Source of the DNA: an uncultured Nostocoides sp. | GTDB lineage: Bacteria > Actinomycetota > Actinomycetes > Actinomycetales > Dermatophilaceae | Length of the DNA stretch: 34,922 nt | Assembly: GCA_937858995.1 (NCBI GenBank) | Contig: CALLZC010000028.1 | Coordinates: forward strand, 1 to 34,922 | Direction: 5' to 3' | Program-made: the position numbers and the translations under genes | Part shown: piece by piece, positions 23,425 through 32,427 of the stretch | Numbering within the stretch: the first letter of the stretch is position 1 | Layout: each line of letters begins with the position of its first letter | Notes under the pieces: generated by a model | Told to the model about the DNA's origin: nothing | Databases searched by the model: none | The model's input: the letters and a program-made list of their open reading frames with translations, nothing else

Positions 23425-25890
23425 TCACCGACGACGCCGGAACCAGTCACGCACCGTGCTCACCAGCACAGTGGCCACTTCGGTGATGATGCTGGAGTTG
23501 GGCGGGCCGTCCGGTGAGTGGCTGGCGACCTCCTGCCCCGGAGGTCCTTCGGAGAGGACGACGATCGACCAGGGGGCGGCCACATAGGTCCCCGAGATCA
23601 CATCGGACGCGGCCAACGACCAGCAGTTGAAACCGGGCTCGAAGTGCGCGGCGGTGTCGATGATCCGACGCCAAGCCACGCTGCTCGGGCCGGCCGGAAC
23701 CCCGAACGTCACCGGATAGTGGGCCATATTGATCAGCACCAATAGGTCCGCGCCGCCCACGGCCGAGGCGTCGATCCACAACCGGACGGCCCGGTCCCCG
23801 TCGGCCGGTGCCTCCGGCCGCTCGGGTTGGAAGAAGACGTAGCTGACGTCGTCGCCGCCCAGTTCGGAGTCGCCATACGACCGTTGGCGCAAGCCGGGGT
23901 GATCGCGGCGCAAGGTGGCCAGGAAGGTCGTGAACACCAGTTGCGGGTTGATGCCAGCCGGAGACCCAGCCACCCCGAATGCGTCGTTGTAGGACGCGCC
24001 CTCGATGCCCACCGGCACCTGCGTCGGTGCATTCGTGGACAGCGCCGACCAGTTGTTCCACATTGCGATGGTGTTGAGGTTGTAGGGGTTGTTGTTGCCA
24101 TTCTGAGTGCGCGCGAACTCATCGCCGGAGCACAGCATGGGCACGCCCCGGGCCAGGAAGAGGACCACGGCGAAATTGCGTAGTCGTTGGCGAATGAGGG
24201 CCTGGTTGCCCCCGCTACCCCAGGAGTCGTTGCTGTCGCTGCCGCCATCCGAGGGGCCGAATGGCCAGGGCTGCTGGTTGTTCTTGGTGTCGTAGGCGAC
24301 CAGGTCGAGCAGGCAGAAGCCGTCATGCGCCGTGACGAAATTGATGGATCGCTGCGGCCCGCCCTGATCGCGAAACCTCTGATAATCGCCATTCATCATG
24401 GCCATGAAGGCGCCGGTGTTTCCATCGCCCTTGAGATAGCGGCGCACGTCGTCGCGATAGTGACCATTCCACTCGGCCCAGCCGTCCGGGAAGTTGCCGA
24501 CTTCGTAACCCCACAAGTCCCATGCCTCGGCAATCACCTCGATGTCGCGGGACGCGGCCAGGTCGCGAATGGCCAGCAACAGGGGGTGGCCGGCGAAGAA
24601 TCGCTGCTGCTCACCCCACGCCTCTCTCGGCGCGGCATCGGGCATCCGGCCCAGGACCGGGGCGAGATCGAAGCGAAAGCCATCGACGCCCATCTCGTCG
24701 CACCAGTAGGCGATGGAATCGAGCACGAGCTTTTGGGTGATCGGCGAGGACAGGTCGGTTTGATTGCCGCACCCGGTGGCGCCGTCGACGAGTTGGCCGG
24801 AGTTGGTCAGGACGTAGTAGTCCGTCGTGGCGAAGCCACCGAAGCTGGTGAAACCCACCGTGTCGGCATCGCCCCAGGTGCCACCCTCGCCCGTGTGGTT
24901 ATACACGACATCGAGGTAGACCTCGATCCCCGCCTCATGAAAGGCGCGGACCATGTCCTTGAACTCGCGGGTCGGTCCTCCCGGGCTCTTGTCAGCGGCA
25001 TACTGCCGGTTCGGCGCGAAGAAGCCCAAGGTCATATAGGCCCAGTGATTGGACGTGCCGGTCGTATCCAGCTCGCTCCCACTGCTCTCGTGCACCGGCA
25101 GGAGTTCGATGGTGGTCACCCCGAGCGCCTTTAGATACGGGGCCAACCGGGCCGCGCCCGCATACGTGCCCTGCAGGTCCTCGGGGATGTCGCGGACGGC
25201 GTCGAACCCGGGCAGGCCACGCACGTGGCTACGCAGCTCGCGCGCTGACGGGTGCAGCGTCAGGTTGCGCAGGTGGGCCTCGTAGACCACCGCGTCCTGC
25301 GCCGGGATGCGCGGCTTGGCCCCCGTGGGGGCGGCGTCCGAGATGACGATCGCCTTGGGGGCATAGGGACCGGTGTCCCATTCGCGGACCGGGCGCCCGC
25401 GGTACTGCCGGGGTCCCCAGCCGAAGACCCCGCTGTCGGCTCCGGCCGCGTGGACCTGCGCACTGGCCGGGCTGTGCGATATCTCTCGGGCATAGGGATC
25501 AGTGAGGAGCTTGTTGGGGTTGAAGCGCTGACCGCGCGGCCCGCGGTCGCTGACGAATCCTGCCGCGCTGCCCGGGGTCCACTGCGGGTCGACCTCCCAT
25601 CCGGGTCCCCAGACGCGGTACCCGTAGTGCGCCCCGGGTCCGACGCCGGCGACCCGAGCGAACCACCTGCCGTCGGGCCCGCGCTGGGTGTCGAAGGTGG
25701 CCACCGCCGCGGCCCCCGTCGCCTGTGCATAGATCTCCAGCACGACGCGATCCGCCTCGGGGGCGGCCACCGCGAAGGTCGTGGCGGAGGTTGCCGCGTC
25801 GTACCGAGCGCCCAGGGGCCAATCGCCCTGTGACCAGGACGGCTCGTCGGCAGGGCTCGGCAGGGCGGCAATCGATGCGTGTGAGGTCAC
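23425..25890 (-). CDS. glgX: Glycogen debranching enzyme (GH13 isoamylase type)
   Basis: An 821-residue cytosolic enzyme that hydrolyses alpha-1,6 branches of phosphorylase-limit glycogen. Seen: an N-terminal CBM48-type domain (about 20-200, PLGARYDAATSATTFAVAAP, HYGYRVWGP), then the GH13 barrel with DVVYNHTGEGG, catalytic Asp408 in DGFRFDLAPV, Glu455 in EVIAEAWD and Asp523 in VTAHDGF, and NNQQPWPFGPSDGG. It is longer than E. coli GlgX (about 660) because of insertions and a C-terminal tail. The start codon is GTG at 25890 with AAGG upstream. It lies 23 bp after the Fur-family gene in the same direction. No other glg gene is present. Confidence 0.92.
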   Translation of the reverse strand: MTSHASIAALPSPADEPSWSQGDWPLGARYDAATSATTFAVAAPEADRVVLEIYAQATGAAAVATFDTQRGPDGRWFARVAGVGPGAHYGYRVWGPGWEVDPQWTPGSAAGFVSDRGPRGQRFNPNKLLTDPYAREISHSPASAQVHAAGADSGVFGWGPRQYRGRPVREWDTGPYAPKAIVISDAAPTGAKPRIPAQDAVVYEAHLRNLTLHPSARELRSHVRGLPGFDAVRDIPEDLQGTYAGAARLAPYLKALGVTTIELLPVHESSGSELDTTGTSNHWAYMTLGFFAPNRQYAADKSPGGPTREFKDMVRAFHEAGIEVYLDVVYNHTGEGGTWGDADTVGFTSFGGFATTDYYVLTNSGQLVDGATGCGNQTDLSSPITQKLVLDSIAYWCDEMGVDGFRFDLAPVLGRMPDAAPREAWGEQQRFFAGHPLLLAIRDLAASRDIEVIAEAWDLWGYEVGNFPDGWAEWNGHYRDDVRRYLKGDGNTGAFMAMMNGDYQRFRDQGGPQRSINFVTAHDGFCLLDLVAYDTKNNQQPWPFGPSDGGSDSNDSWGSGGNQALIRQRLRNFAVVLFLARGVPMLCSGDEFARTQNGNNNPYNLNTIAMWNNWSALSTNAPTQVPVGIEGASYNDAFGVAGSPAGINPQLVFTTFLATLRRDHPGLRQRSYGDSELGGDDVSYVFFQPERPEAPADGDRAVRLWIDASAVGGADLLVLINMAHYPVTFGVPAGPSSVAWRRIIDTAAHFEPGFNCWSLAASDVISGTYVAAPWSIVVLSEGPPGQEVASHSPDGPPNSSIITEVATVLVSTVRDWFRRRR

Positions 25891-25913
25891 GAGGGCCTTC
25901 GGTTAGGACGGGT

Positions 25914-26345
25914 TCAGCGGCAGTCGGCGCAGCGACCGGAAAGCGCCGTATGCGCCGGCTCCAGGGTGAAGCCGACGGTGTCGAGCTGCTCGACCACCGG
26001 GTCCAGCAAGCCGGCCGGAAGGTCGAGGACGGCGCCGCAGGTGCGGCACTCCACGTGCAAGTGCGCGCCCTCGCCGTCATGCAGATGGTATGCCGTGGCG
26101 CCGTGTCCGAGGTGGATGTGCTGGACCACTCCCAGCCGCGAGAGCGTCTCCAGGGCGCGATAGACGCTGCTCGCCGGCACCTCGCCGCCCATGCGGTTGT
26201 GGATGTCCTCGGCGCTCAAGTGTCCCGGCGTGGTGGCGAGCGCCGTGAGCACGCAGCGGCGCGCTGCGGTCATCCGTTCGCCGCGATCACGCAGGTCACC
26301 GGCGACTTGAGCGATGAGTTCGTCGGCCGTCCGGGGCTGATTCAT
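25914..26345 (-). CDS. Fur-family metal-dependent repressor
   Basis: A 143-residue Fur/Zur/PerR-type regulator. Seen: winged helix RMTAARRCVLTALATTPGHLSAEDIHNRM with recognition helix PASSVYRALETLSRLGVV (about 57-74), a His-rich metal-sensing region HIHLGHGATAYHLHDGEGAHLH (about 76-97), and the structural zinc site Cys100-Cys103 with Cys139-Cys142 at the very C-terminus. Iron, zinc or peroxide sensing cannot be told from this; the HIHLGHG run and lack of typical Fur HHDH residues lean to zinc. The ATG at 26345 (MNQPRT) is chosen; the longer open frame to 26630 overlaps the MFS gene. It sits 28 bp after the MFS gene and 23 bp before glgX. No metal-box sequence was recognised nearby. Confidence 0.9.
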   Translation of the reverse strand: MNQPRTADELIAQVAGDLRDRGERMTAARRCVLTALATTPGHLSAEDIHNRMGGEVPASSVYRALETLSRLGVVQHIHLGHGATAYHLHDGEGAHLHVECRTCGAVLDLPAGLLDPVVEQLDTVGFTLEPAHTALSGRCADCR

Positions 26346-26373
26346 CGTCGCTGCCTCATGTCTCGCGCCCGCC

Positions 26374-27870
26374 TCACGGCGCCTGTCGACTCGCGCGGCG
26401 CGGGGTGGGCAGGATGGCCGATCGGCCCTGACCGGTCGCCCGCGAGCGCAGGGCAGCCCCCAGGGCGAGCAGGAGCAATCCCGTGATGACGCCGAAGCCG
26501 AGTCCGGGTCGCAGCGGGATCGCGATGCCGACCGCTCCGCCGATGACCCAGAAGGTCTGCAGGAGGGTTTCCGACCAGGCGAAGACCCGCCCGCGCAGCT
26601 GATCCTGGACGTCGGACTGGATGAGGGCATCCAGGCTGAGCTTGCCCAGCTGGCTGAACAGACCGGTCACCAGACCCAGGGCGACCAGGCTCCAGATCGA
26701 ATAGACAAAGGTCGCGGTCACGGCGGCCACGACGGCCAGGGCCAGCAGGGCCGTCGCCAGCGCCTCCGGCGGCGGATTGCGCTTGCGGTTACCGATGAAA
26801 CTGCCGAGCGCACTACCGCTGCCCGCGGCGCCCGCGACCAGCCCCAGAACCAGGGAGCCATCCAGCCCCGGAATGGGATGCTCGCGCATGAGGAAGACGA
26901 GGAAGAGAGTCAGGAAGCCAGACAGCATCCGAGCGCCCGTCACGAGCCACAGGACGTAGCGCACACTGAGCGGCAAGGCCCGCAGGCGACGGGCAGGGGA
27001 GGCGGCGTCGCCTTCGGTGAAGTCCGACTCGCCGCGATCGGAGTCGACGGCAGCCGGCAGCCGGATCGCCAGCACGGTGGCGACGATATAGAGGACGAAG
27101 GCCGCGCGCAGGGACCAGTCCGGCCCGATCCGGGACAGGGCCCCGGCGAGGCCGCCGCCGACCATCATGCCCAGCAGCCCAGCGATGGTCAGCCGCGAAT
27201 TGGCCTTGACCAAGGTGATGCCGTCCGGCAGCAGCCGAGGCACGGCCGCGGCCCGGGTCACGGCATACGACTTGCTCGCCACCAAGGCACCGAGAGCAGT
27301 GGGATAGAGCCATCCGGAATCGTCGACGATCGCCGAGGCCAAGACCCAGGCCAGGAAGGCGCGGGTGGCCAATGTGGTGCCGATCGCCCATCGGCGCCCG
27401 TGGCGGAAGCGATCCAGCAAGGGACCGATCAGGGGCGCCAGGATGACGAAGGGCGCCATCGTCAGAGCGAGGAAGAGCGCGACCTGGCTGCGGGCCTCGT
27501 CGGAGGGCAGGGCGAAGACGGTCCCCGCCAACGAGACGGTGAGCGCCGCGTCGCCCGCGACATTGGCCGTATGCAGTTGGATCAGCTTCGCGAGCCCGCT
27601 CGCGTCCGCGCCGTGGGCCGAGGTGAACTGCTGATAGCGCCGGGCGCCGGCGCGCGTCCCGGCTCCGACCACCCGAGCTGCCCCGCGGCTACCGCGACCA
27701 ACGACCTGGGTGACCTTGTAGGCCCGCCCGGGCGGGCCAGGGATCGGCTGGGTCTCGGCGTCCGGCTCATACCCCCAGTTCTCATCCCCCCATTGGGGTG
27801 CGTCAGGTTCCTCCGCTGGCGCGGCGCGGCGCCACCCGGGGGGCGGCGGCGGTGGCGGCGGTGGTTTCAC
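26374..27870 (-). CDS. MFS transporter with proline-rich N-terminal tail
   Basis: A 498-residue major-facilitator-type membrane protein. Seen: a cytosolic tail of about 100 residues with a run of nine prolines (residues 3-11) and a WGDENWGYEPD acidic patch, then about twelve hydrophobic spans, a cytosolic central loop (about 285-300, DSDRGESDFTEGDA), and the motif-A-like DRFRHGRRWAIG near residue 160. It ends in a basic tail. Substrate unknown; similar actinobacterial proteins are annotated only as MFS. The start codon is GTG at 27870 with GGATGAGG directly upstream. It heads the run MFS-Fur-glgX, which may be one transcript. Confidence 0.8.
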   Translation of the reverse strand: MKPPPPPPPPPGWRRAAPAEEPDAPQWGDENWGYEPDAETQPIPGPPGRAYKVTQVVGRGSRGAARVVGAGTRAGARRYQQFTSAHGADASGLAKLIQLHTANVAGDAALTVSLAGTVFALPSDEARSQVALFLALTMAPFVILAPLIGPLLDRFRHGRRWAIGTTLATRAFLAWVLASAIVDDSGWLYPTALGALVASKSYAVTRAAAVPRLLPDGITLVKANSRLTIAGLLGMMVGGGLAGALSRIGPDWSLRAAFVLYIVATVLAIRLPAAVDSDRGESDFTEGDAASPARRLRALPLSVRYVLWLVTGARMLSGFLTLFLVFLMREHPIPGLDGSLVLGLVAGAAGSGSALGSFIGNRKRNPPPEALATALLALAVVAAVTATFVYSIWSLVALGLVTGLFSQLGKLSLDALIQSDVQDQLRGRVFAWSETLLQTFWVIGGAVGIAIPLRPGLGFGVITGLLLLALGAALRSRATGQGRSAILPTPRRASRQAP

Positions 27871-27986
27871 GACCTCATCCTGACAAATAGGTCCGACAAG
27901 CCCAAGGTGTGGGACCCCGCAATCTCGAAAACGGCGTCATGTTGTCCCGCTCCGAGGTGAGGGGAGGGCGCAGTGTGCTGGTCGGG

Positions 27987-28865
27987 TCAGATCTGGGGCT
28001 GGTGGCCGATGTCGACATCAGTTGGCCACCCGGCGGCGACCGTCCCGGACAGCACCGTGCGGGTATCCCCGCCGACCCAGATCTCACCGTCCGCCGCGTC
28101 GATGTGGATGCGACCATCACGACCCACAGCAGTGCCCTGGCGGGCGACATACGCCTGCGGGAGCCGCCCGGCCCCGATCAGCCATTGCGCGAAGCCGGCG
28201 TTGAGCGAGCCGGTCACGGGATCCTCGATGACGTGGCGGCCCTCGGAATAGAAGGCGCGCACCTCGGCGTCGACCCCGGCCGGCCCCGCGCCGTCATACC
28301 GGCCCAGGATCCCGACCTGGAGACCTCGCAGTTCGGCGGGATCGGGGTCGATCCGCAGGACCGCGGCGGCGCTGGTCACCTCCAGACCGATCCAGCCGGG
28401 CCCGTTGTCGATCCACTGGGTGGCGAGCACGTCGTCAGCGGCGAGCCCCAGCGCCGCCGCCACCCGAGCGCTCAAAGCCGCCTCGACCGGGCCGCTGCGC
28501 AGCAGCGCCGGGGCGGCGAAGGCCAGGCGTTGCGCGTGGTGGAGGGGCACCAGGCCGACTCCGCACTCCTGCACGACACGCCCCGGCGTTTGGGGTATGC
28601 CGCCCGCCTCCAGCCACGCGTGGGCGGACCCCAAGGTCGGATGCCCGGCGAAGGGCAGCTCACCATCGACCGTGAAGATCCGCACGCGATAGTCGGCGGC
28701 GGCGTCGAGCGGCGGCAGCAAGAAGGTGGTCTCCGACAGATTGGTCCAGTTCGCAAACCGGGCCATCTGGTCCGTGGACCACGAGTCGGCGTCATGGACC
28801 ACGGCGAGCGGGTTGCCGGACAGCGGGCCCGAACCAAAGACATCGACCTGGCGAAAGGCAGTCAT
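27987..28865 (-). CDS. PhzF-family isomerase-like protein
   Basis: About 292 residues, the size of PhzF/YddE proteins, which have two similar diaminopimelate-epimerase-fold halves. Seen: FRQVDVFGSGPLSGNPLAVV at the start, the active-site Glu45 in TNLSETTFL, RIFTVDGELPFAGHPTLGSAH (about 65-86), and VIEDPVTGSLNAGFAQWLIG in the second half. All are PhzF signatures. With the ATG at 28865 the conserved Glu falls at residue 45 as in PhzF, supporting this start over the GTG at 28874. The physiological substrate is unknown; phenazine synthesis is excluded by the lack of other phz genes. Confidence 0.9.
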   Translation of the reverse strand: MTAFRQVDVFGSGPLSGNPLAVVHDADSWSTDQMARFANWTNLSETTFLLPPLDAAADYRVRIFTVDGELPFAGHPTLGSAHAWLEAGGIPQTPGRVVQECGVGLVPLHHAQRLAFAAPALLRSGPVEAALSARVAAALGLAADDVLATQWIDNGPGWIGLEVTSAAAVLRIDPDPAELRGLQVGILGRYDGAGPAGVDAEVRAFYSEGRHVIEDPVTGSLNAGFAQWLIGAGRLPQAYVARQGTAVGRDGRIHIDAADGEIWVGGDTRTVLSGTVAAGWPTDVDIGHQPQI

Positions 28866-28906
28866 CGGGTTCACGAACCCGCGGGGTCGGTCATCGGGAG
28901 CCGCAC

Positions 28907-30202
28907 TCAGCTCGGCGGCTTGGTGGTGCCATTCCAGGTGTTGCCCTGTTTCGCCCAGTATCCCGCCACATAGGTGCCGAGGTTGATTTTGCCGAAGGTG
29001 TTGCCCGAGAACTTGCTCCCGGCGATGGCCCCGATCGACAGCCCGGCCGCGCCGCGACGACCGTCCTTGGCGATGTTATTGGACACCACGGAATAGTGGG
29101 TGCTGGTGTCCTTGGACGGCACCTTCAAGACCCGGTCCTTCATCCGGAAGCCAAAACCGAGAATCTTGAAGTTGCTCACGGTGTTGTTGCGCCAGATATT
29201 GCCCCAGCCCGACATCTCGTCGTTGTAGCCGATCGGCACATTGGTGACCGTGTTGTATTCGAAGGTGTTGAAGCTGGCGTCGACATCGGTGGCGATCCCG
29301 CGACCGTCGTCGCCGAGATCGTGCACCGTGTTGCGTGAGATCAGGTTGTAGTTCGAGGCCGTGCCCAGCCGGATGCCCTCCTGCATGAAGTGCGTGTCAC
29401 CCGAGTCGGCGATATGCGAGACGTCATTGCCCGAGATCTGCCAGAAGTTGCTGAAGGTGATCAGCCAAACACCTGGACCGGTGCCACAGGTGACCGCTGT
29501 GATCGTGTTGTCCTTGATGGCGCCACCGATGCCGAATGCCACATGGATGCCGCGACCGGTGAGCTGGTTGCCGATGAACTTGTTGCCCTCGGCCGGGTTG
29601 AGCCCACGACCGAGCACACCCTCCATATAGGCGACGGCACCGCGAGCCGCCGTCGGGTTGTAGGAAGAGGAGCCGGGCACGGCGCGCCGGGGCTCCCAGA
29701 TCCGATCGTCGACCAGGTCGTCATGCCACGTGTAGAGCTCATATGCCCCGCCACCGTTGATGTAGACGCCGTTGTGAATGGCCAAACCCTGGAAGGTCCA
29801 GTGGTCGCTGCCGGCCTGCATCAAGATGGTGCGCCTCGGCGACGGCTGGCGGGCGTCGCAGTCCTCTGCCGGCTGGTCTGAGGTGAGAGTCACCGGACCG
29901 TCTCCAGCGGGCAGGACGGTGATCGGGGCGCTGGCGGTTCCCGACTTACGGATGATCAGCTGTTGGTTGTAGGTGCCCTTGTGGATCCGAATGGTCGTTC
30001 CGGGCTTCGCCTTGTTGATGGCTGCCTGAACGGTCTTCAACGGAGCAGCCGAGGTGCCCGCGTTGGTGTCCTTGCCCGTGGTGGCCACATCGAGGGTGGT
30101 CCCGGCGGATGCGGTGGCGGTGGTGGACTGGATTCCGGCAACGGTGAGCGGCACGCAGATAAGTGCGGCCGCCAGACGCCCCGAGCGGCTGGTCGTGAAC
30201 AT
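28907..30202 (-). CDS. Secreted right-handed parallel beta-helix protein
   Basis: A 431-residue exported protein. Seen: a signal peptide (MFTTSRSGRLAAALICVPLT to about ASA, residue 35), then DVATTGKDTNAGTSAAPLKTVQAAINKAKPGTTI, the DUF1565-type entry of beta-helix proteins, then many short coils of the pattern N-x-I/V-x-x-N-x-x (NKFIGNQLTG, IKDNTITAV, NLISRNTVHDLG, NTFEYNTVTNV, NIWRNNTVSN). Such folds belong to polysaccharide lyases, hydrolases and adhesins; no catalytic signature is clear to me, so the substrate stays open. The ATG at 30202 is preceded by GAGGGG; a TAGGTT -10 (30245-30240) lies 30 nt further up. It is divergent from the PepSY-like gene across a 185-bp gap. Confidence 0.82.
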   Translation of the reverse strand: MFTTSRSGRLAAALICVPLTVAGIQSTTATASAGTTLDVATTGKDTNAGTSAAPLKTVQAAINKAKPGTTIRIHKGTYNQQLIIRKSGTASAPITVLPAGDGPVTLTSDQPAEDCDARQPSPRRTILMQAGSDHWTFQGLAIHNGVYINGGGAYELYTWHDDLVDDRIWEPRRAVPGSSSYNPTAARGAVAYMEGVLGRGLNPAEGNKFIGNQLTGRGIHVAFGIGGAIKDNTITAVTCGTGPGVWLITFSNFWQISGNDVSHIADSGDTHFMQEGIRLGTASNYNLISRNTVHDLGDDGRGIATDVDASFNTFEYNTVTNVPIGYNDEMSGWGNIWRNNTVSNFKILGFGFRMKDRVLKVPSKDTSTHYSVVSNNIAKDGRRGAAGLSIGAIAGSKFSGNTFGKINLGTYVAGYWAKQGNTWNGTTKPPS

Positions 30203-30387
30203 GGTTCCCCTCAAGCGATGGTCAAACGGGATTCCCGGCAACCTACCGTTTCGACGCTGCCCGGGGAAGCCCAGTCCGACGGACAAGTCCTAGGTCGGGC
30301 ACAGCATCGTGACAGGTTCGCGGTCGATTCTGGTGTCAACGAATTGGGCGGAAGAGCTGCCCAAGGACTCCAAAGGAGCACAACATC

Positions 30388-30897
30388 ATGGCTTCACGCA
30401 TGATCAGCAAGGGAGCAGTCATCGCGAGCGCGGCAGGTCTGCTCATCGCCGGTGGCGGGGCGATCGCCTATGCCGCGGCCGGCGAATCGACCCCGAGCGC
30501 CACCTCCACCGCGAGTTCGTCGGCGTCGAGCGGACTGCCCGGACCCACCGATCGCGAGAGTGGAACACCCGGCAAGGGCGGTATGGGCCGTGGTGGCCAC
30601 AGCCACACGCCGGTGACCGGCGCCGAACTGACGAAGGTCACCGAGGCGATCAAGGGCGAGGACTCGGCCGTGACTGTCACCGTGGTGGTCAAGGATGAGG
30701 ACGGGTCGTATGACGCCTTCGGCACCAAGGCGGGCGCGCCGGTGCGGATCGAGGTCTCGGCCGACTTGAAGACGATCGAGGTTGGCGCGGGCGGCATGGG
30801 CCGCGGCGGCAAGGGGCACCACGGCCCGGGAATGCCCGGTCAGGGTGGCACCCTGCCGCTCCCGACCCCGTCGGCCACGACCTCCGCCACCACCTGA
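30388..30897 (+). CDS. Small secreted Gly/His-rich protein with PepSY-like domain
   Basis: A 169-residue exported protein. Seen: a signal peptide or anchor (MISKGAVIASAAGLLIAGGGAIAYAAAG), a Ser/Thr-rich linker, a first GMGRGGHSH motif, a compact domain TGAELTKVTEAIKGEDSAVTVTVVVKDEDGSYDAFGTKAGAPVRIEVSADLKTIEV split by me as about residues 75-130 and resembling PepSY repeats, then a second GMGRGGKGHHGPGMPG and a Pro/Thr/Ser tail. The two flanking Gly/His motifs could bind metal; this is inference. AAAGGAG (30372-30378) lies 9 nt before the ATG. A strong terminator separates it from the sulfide module downstream, so it is probably its own transcript. Confidence 0.75.
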   Translation: MASRMISKGAVIASAAGLLIAGGGAIAYAAAGESTPSATSTASSSASSGLPGPTDRESGTPGKGGMGRGGHSHTPVTGAELTKVTEAIKGEDSAVTVTVVVKDEDGSYDAFGTKAGAPVRIEVSADLKTIEVGAGGMGRGGKGHHGPGMPGQGGTLPLPTPSATTSATT

Positions 30898-30945
30898 CCC
30901 GACCCAAACCGCGCGTGTAACCCACGGGCGCGCCGGTATCCGAAC

Positions 30946-30980
30946 GCACCGCCTCGGCACCTCCCACGCCGAGGCGGTGC
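30946..30980 (+). terminator. Strong hairpin terminator after the PepSY-like gene
   Basis: GCACCGCCTCGGC and GCCGAGGCGGTGC form a perfect 13-bp stem around a 9-nt loop, 48 nt after the stop codon at 30897. The rest of the gap to 31160 shows no other clear element. Confidence 0.85.
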
Positions 30981-31141
30981 TCTCGTTGCGGTGCCCGACG
31001 CGCTCTCAGTGGCCCGCCGTAGTGCCGCTCTGGCGCGCCCTCAACGACCTCCCGGGGCGGCCCCCTGGGGCCATCGTCTCGCGGCGGCAAGCGGCCCCTC
31101 GTCGAGCGGCCATGTGTGACCGTCGGAACAGCTCGAATGGC

Positions 31142-31170
31142 GCGGGGCGATACCCCGCCAGGTATAGCCT
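31142..31170 (+). promoter_or_regulatory. Promoter and possible operator of the sulfide module
   Basis: GCGGGG (31142-31147) and CCCCGC (31153-31158) form an inverted repeat with a 5-bp centre, just upstream of TATAGC/TAGCCT (-10 candidates at 31163-31168 and 31165-31170). The TAGCCT ends 6 nt before the ATG at 31177, so the message may be leaderless and the inverted repeat would cover the -35 region, where a repressor could act. Confidence 0.5.
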
Positions 31171-31176
31171 TGAGTC

Positions 31177-32421
31177 ATGGCAACAGTCGTTATCCTGGGT
31201 GCAGGGACTGCTGGCACGATGCTCGCCAATGCCCTTCGCAAGGCCTTGCCGGACGACACGTCGATCACCGTCGTGGACCGGGACGATGCGCATCACTACC
31301 AGCCCGGCTACCTCTTCGTTCCCTTCGGCGCCTATACCCCGGAGCGGGTCGTGCGATCGCGTCGCGCGCAGCTCGCTGACGGGGTGCGCTTCCTGCAACA
31401 GGGTGTCTCCCGCGTCGATCCGCAGCGCCACGTAGTGCTCCTCGATGGTGGGGACGAACTGGCATACGACTGGCTGGTGATCGCCAGTGGCACCACGCCG
31501 CAACCGGCGCAAACCCCCGGTCTGCTGGATGACAAGGTTTGGCGCACAAGCGCATTCGACTTCTACACCCTCGACGGGGCGGCCGCGCTGCACGATGCAC
31601 TCGCGAACTTCGAGGGCGGTCGCTTGCTCGTCCACATCACCGACATGCCGATCAAGTGTCCGGTCGCGCCGCTGGAGTTCGCCTTCCTGGCGGACGACTA
31701 CTTCCGCAAGCGGCGGATCCGCCACAAGGTCGATATCACCTATGTCACTCCCCTCGACGGGGCCTTCACCAAGCCGGTGGCCTCCGCCGCACTGGGTGCG
31801 CTGCTCGAGGACCGCAGCATCCGGGTCGCGGCAGACTTCGCGATCTCGCACGTCGACCCCGACACGCAGACCATCGTCGCGTATGACGGGCGTGCCCTCC
31901 CCTTCGACCTGCTGGTCACCGTGCCGTTGAACATGGGCGCGCAGTTCGTCATCGACTCCGGGCTCGGTGATGACCTCGGCTTCGTCCCGGTGGACAAGCA
32001 CACCTTGCGGTCCCCGGCATACGAGCGGATCTTCGCCATCGGGGACGCGACGAATGTCCCGACCTCCAAGGCCGGCGCGGTCGCTCACTTCGAGATCGAT
32101 CACCTTGTGGAGAACCTCCAAGCGGCTATGGCGGGGCGTCCCCTGCCGAGCAAGTACGACGGACACGCAAACTGCTTCGTCGAATCCGGGCGGGGCAAGG
32201 CGCTGCTCTTGGATTTCAACTACGACACCGAGCCGTTGACGGGGCTCTTCCCGGTGCCGGTTGTCGGACCGATGAAGCTGCTCGGCGAATCCCGCCTCAA
32301 CCACTTGGGCAAGCTCGCCTTTGAGAAGATCTACTGGAACCTGTTGTTGCCCGGGCGGCCGCTGCCCGTTCCGACGCTGATGTCGATGGCCGGCAAGGTG
32401 CCTGCCGAGACGAAGGGATAG
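31177..32421 (+). CDS. sqr: Sulfide:quinone oxidoreductase-like flavoprotein
   Basis: A 414-residue FAD-dependent enzyme of the disulfide-reductase fold, expected to oxidise sulfide to polysulfide at the membrane and reduce quinone. Seen: FAD motif VVILGAGTAGTMLANAL at the N-terminus, YQPGYLFVPFG, IASGTTPQP, Cys161 in MPIKCPVAPLEF, the second FAD region YERIFAIGDATNVPTSKAGA, and Cys333 in GHANCFVES. These two Cys match the paired active-site Cys of SQR; the third, N-terminal Cys of classic type I enzymes is not present. The C-terminal LPGRPLPVPTLMSMAGK may be a membrane-contact helix. The next genes encode sulfur-carrier proteins, which supports a sulfide role. Confidence 0.85.
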   Translation: MATVVILGAGTAGTMLANALRKALPDDTSITVVDRDDAHHYQPGYLFVPFGAYTPERVVRSRRAQLADGVRFLQQGVSRVDPQRHVVLLDGGDELAYDWLVIASGTTPQPAQTPGLLDDKVWRTSAFDFYTLDGAAALHDALANFEGGRLLVHITDMPIKCPVAPLEFAFLADDYFRKRRIRHKVDITYVTPLDGAFTKPVASAALGALLEDRSIRVAADFAISHVDPDTQTIVAYDGRALPFDLLVTVPLNMGAQFVIDSGLGDDLGFVPVDKHTLRSPAYERIFAIGDATNVPTSKAGAVAHFEIDHLVENLQAAMAGRPLPSKYDGHANCFVESGRGKALLLDFNYDTEPLTGLFPVPVVGPMKLLGESRLNHLGKLAFEKIYWNLLLPGRPLPVPTLMSMAGKVPAETKG

Positions 32422-32427
32422 ATACCC

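Noticed and set aside
27871-27986. Fur or Zur box upstream of the MFS gene
   Set aside because: Only a direct TTGTC repeat was seen; no palindromic metal box.
31142-31158. CsoR/CstR-type operator in front of sqr
   Set aside because: Those sites usually carry C-runs before G-runs; here the order is reversed and no CsoR-like gene is adjacent, so only an unnamed inverted repeat is claimed.
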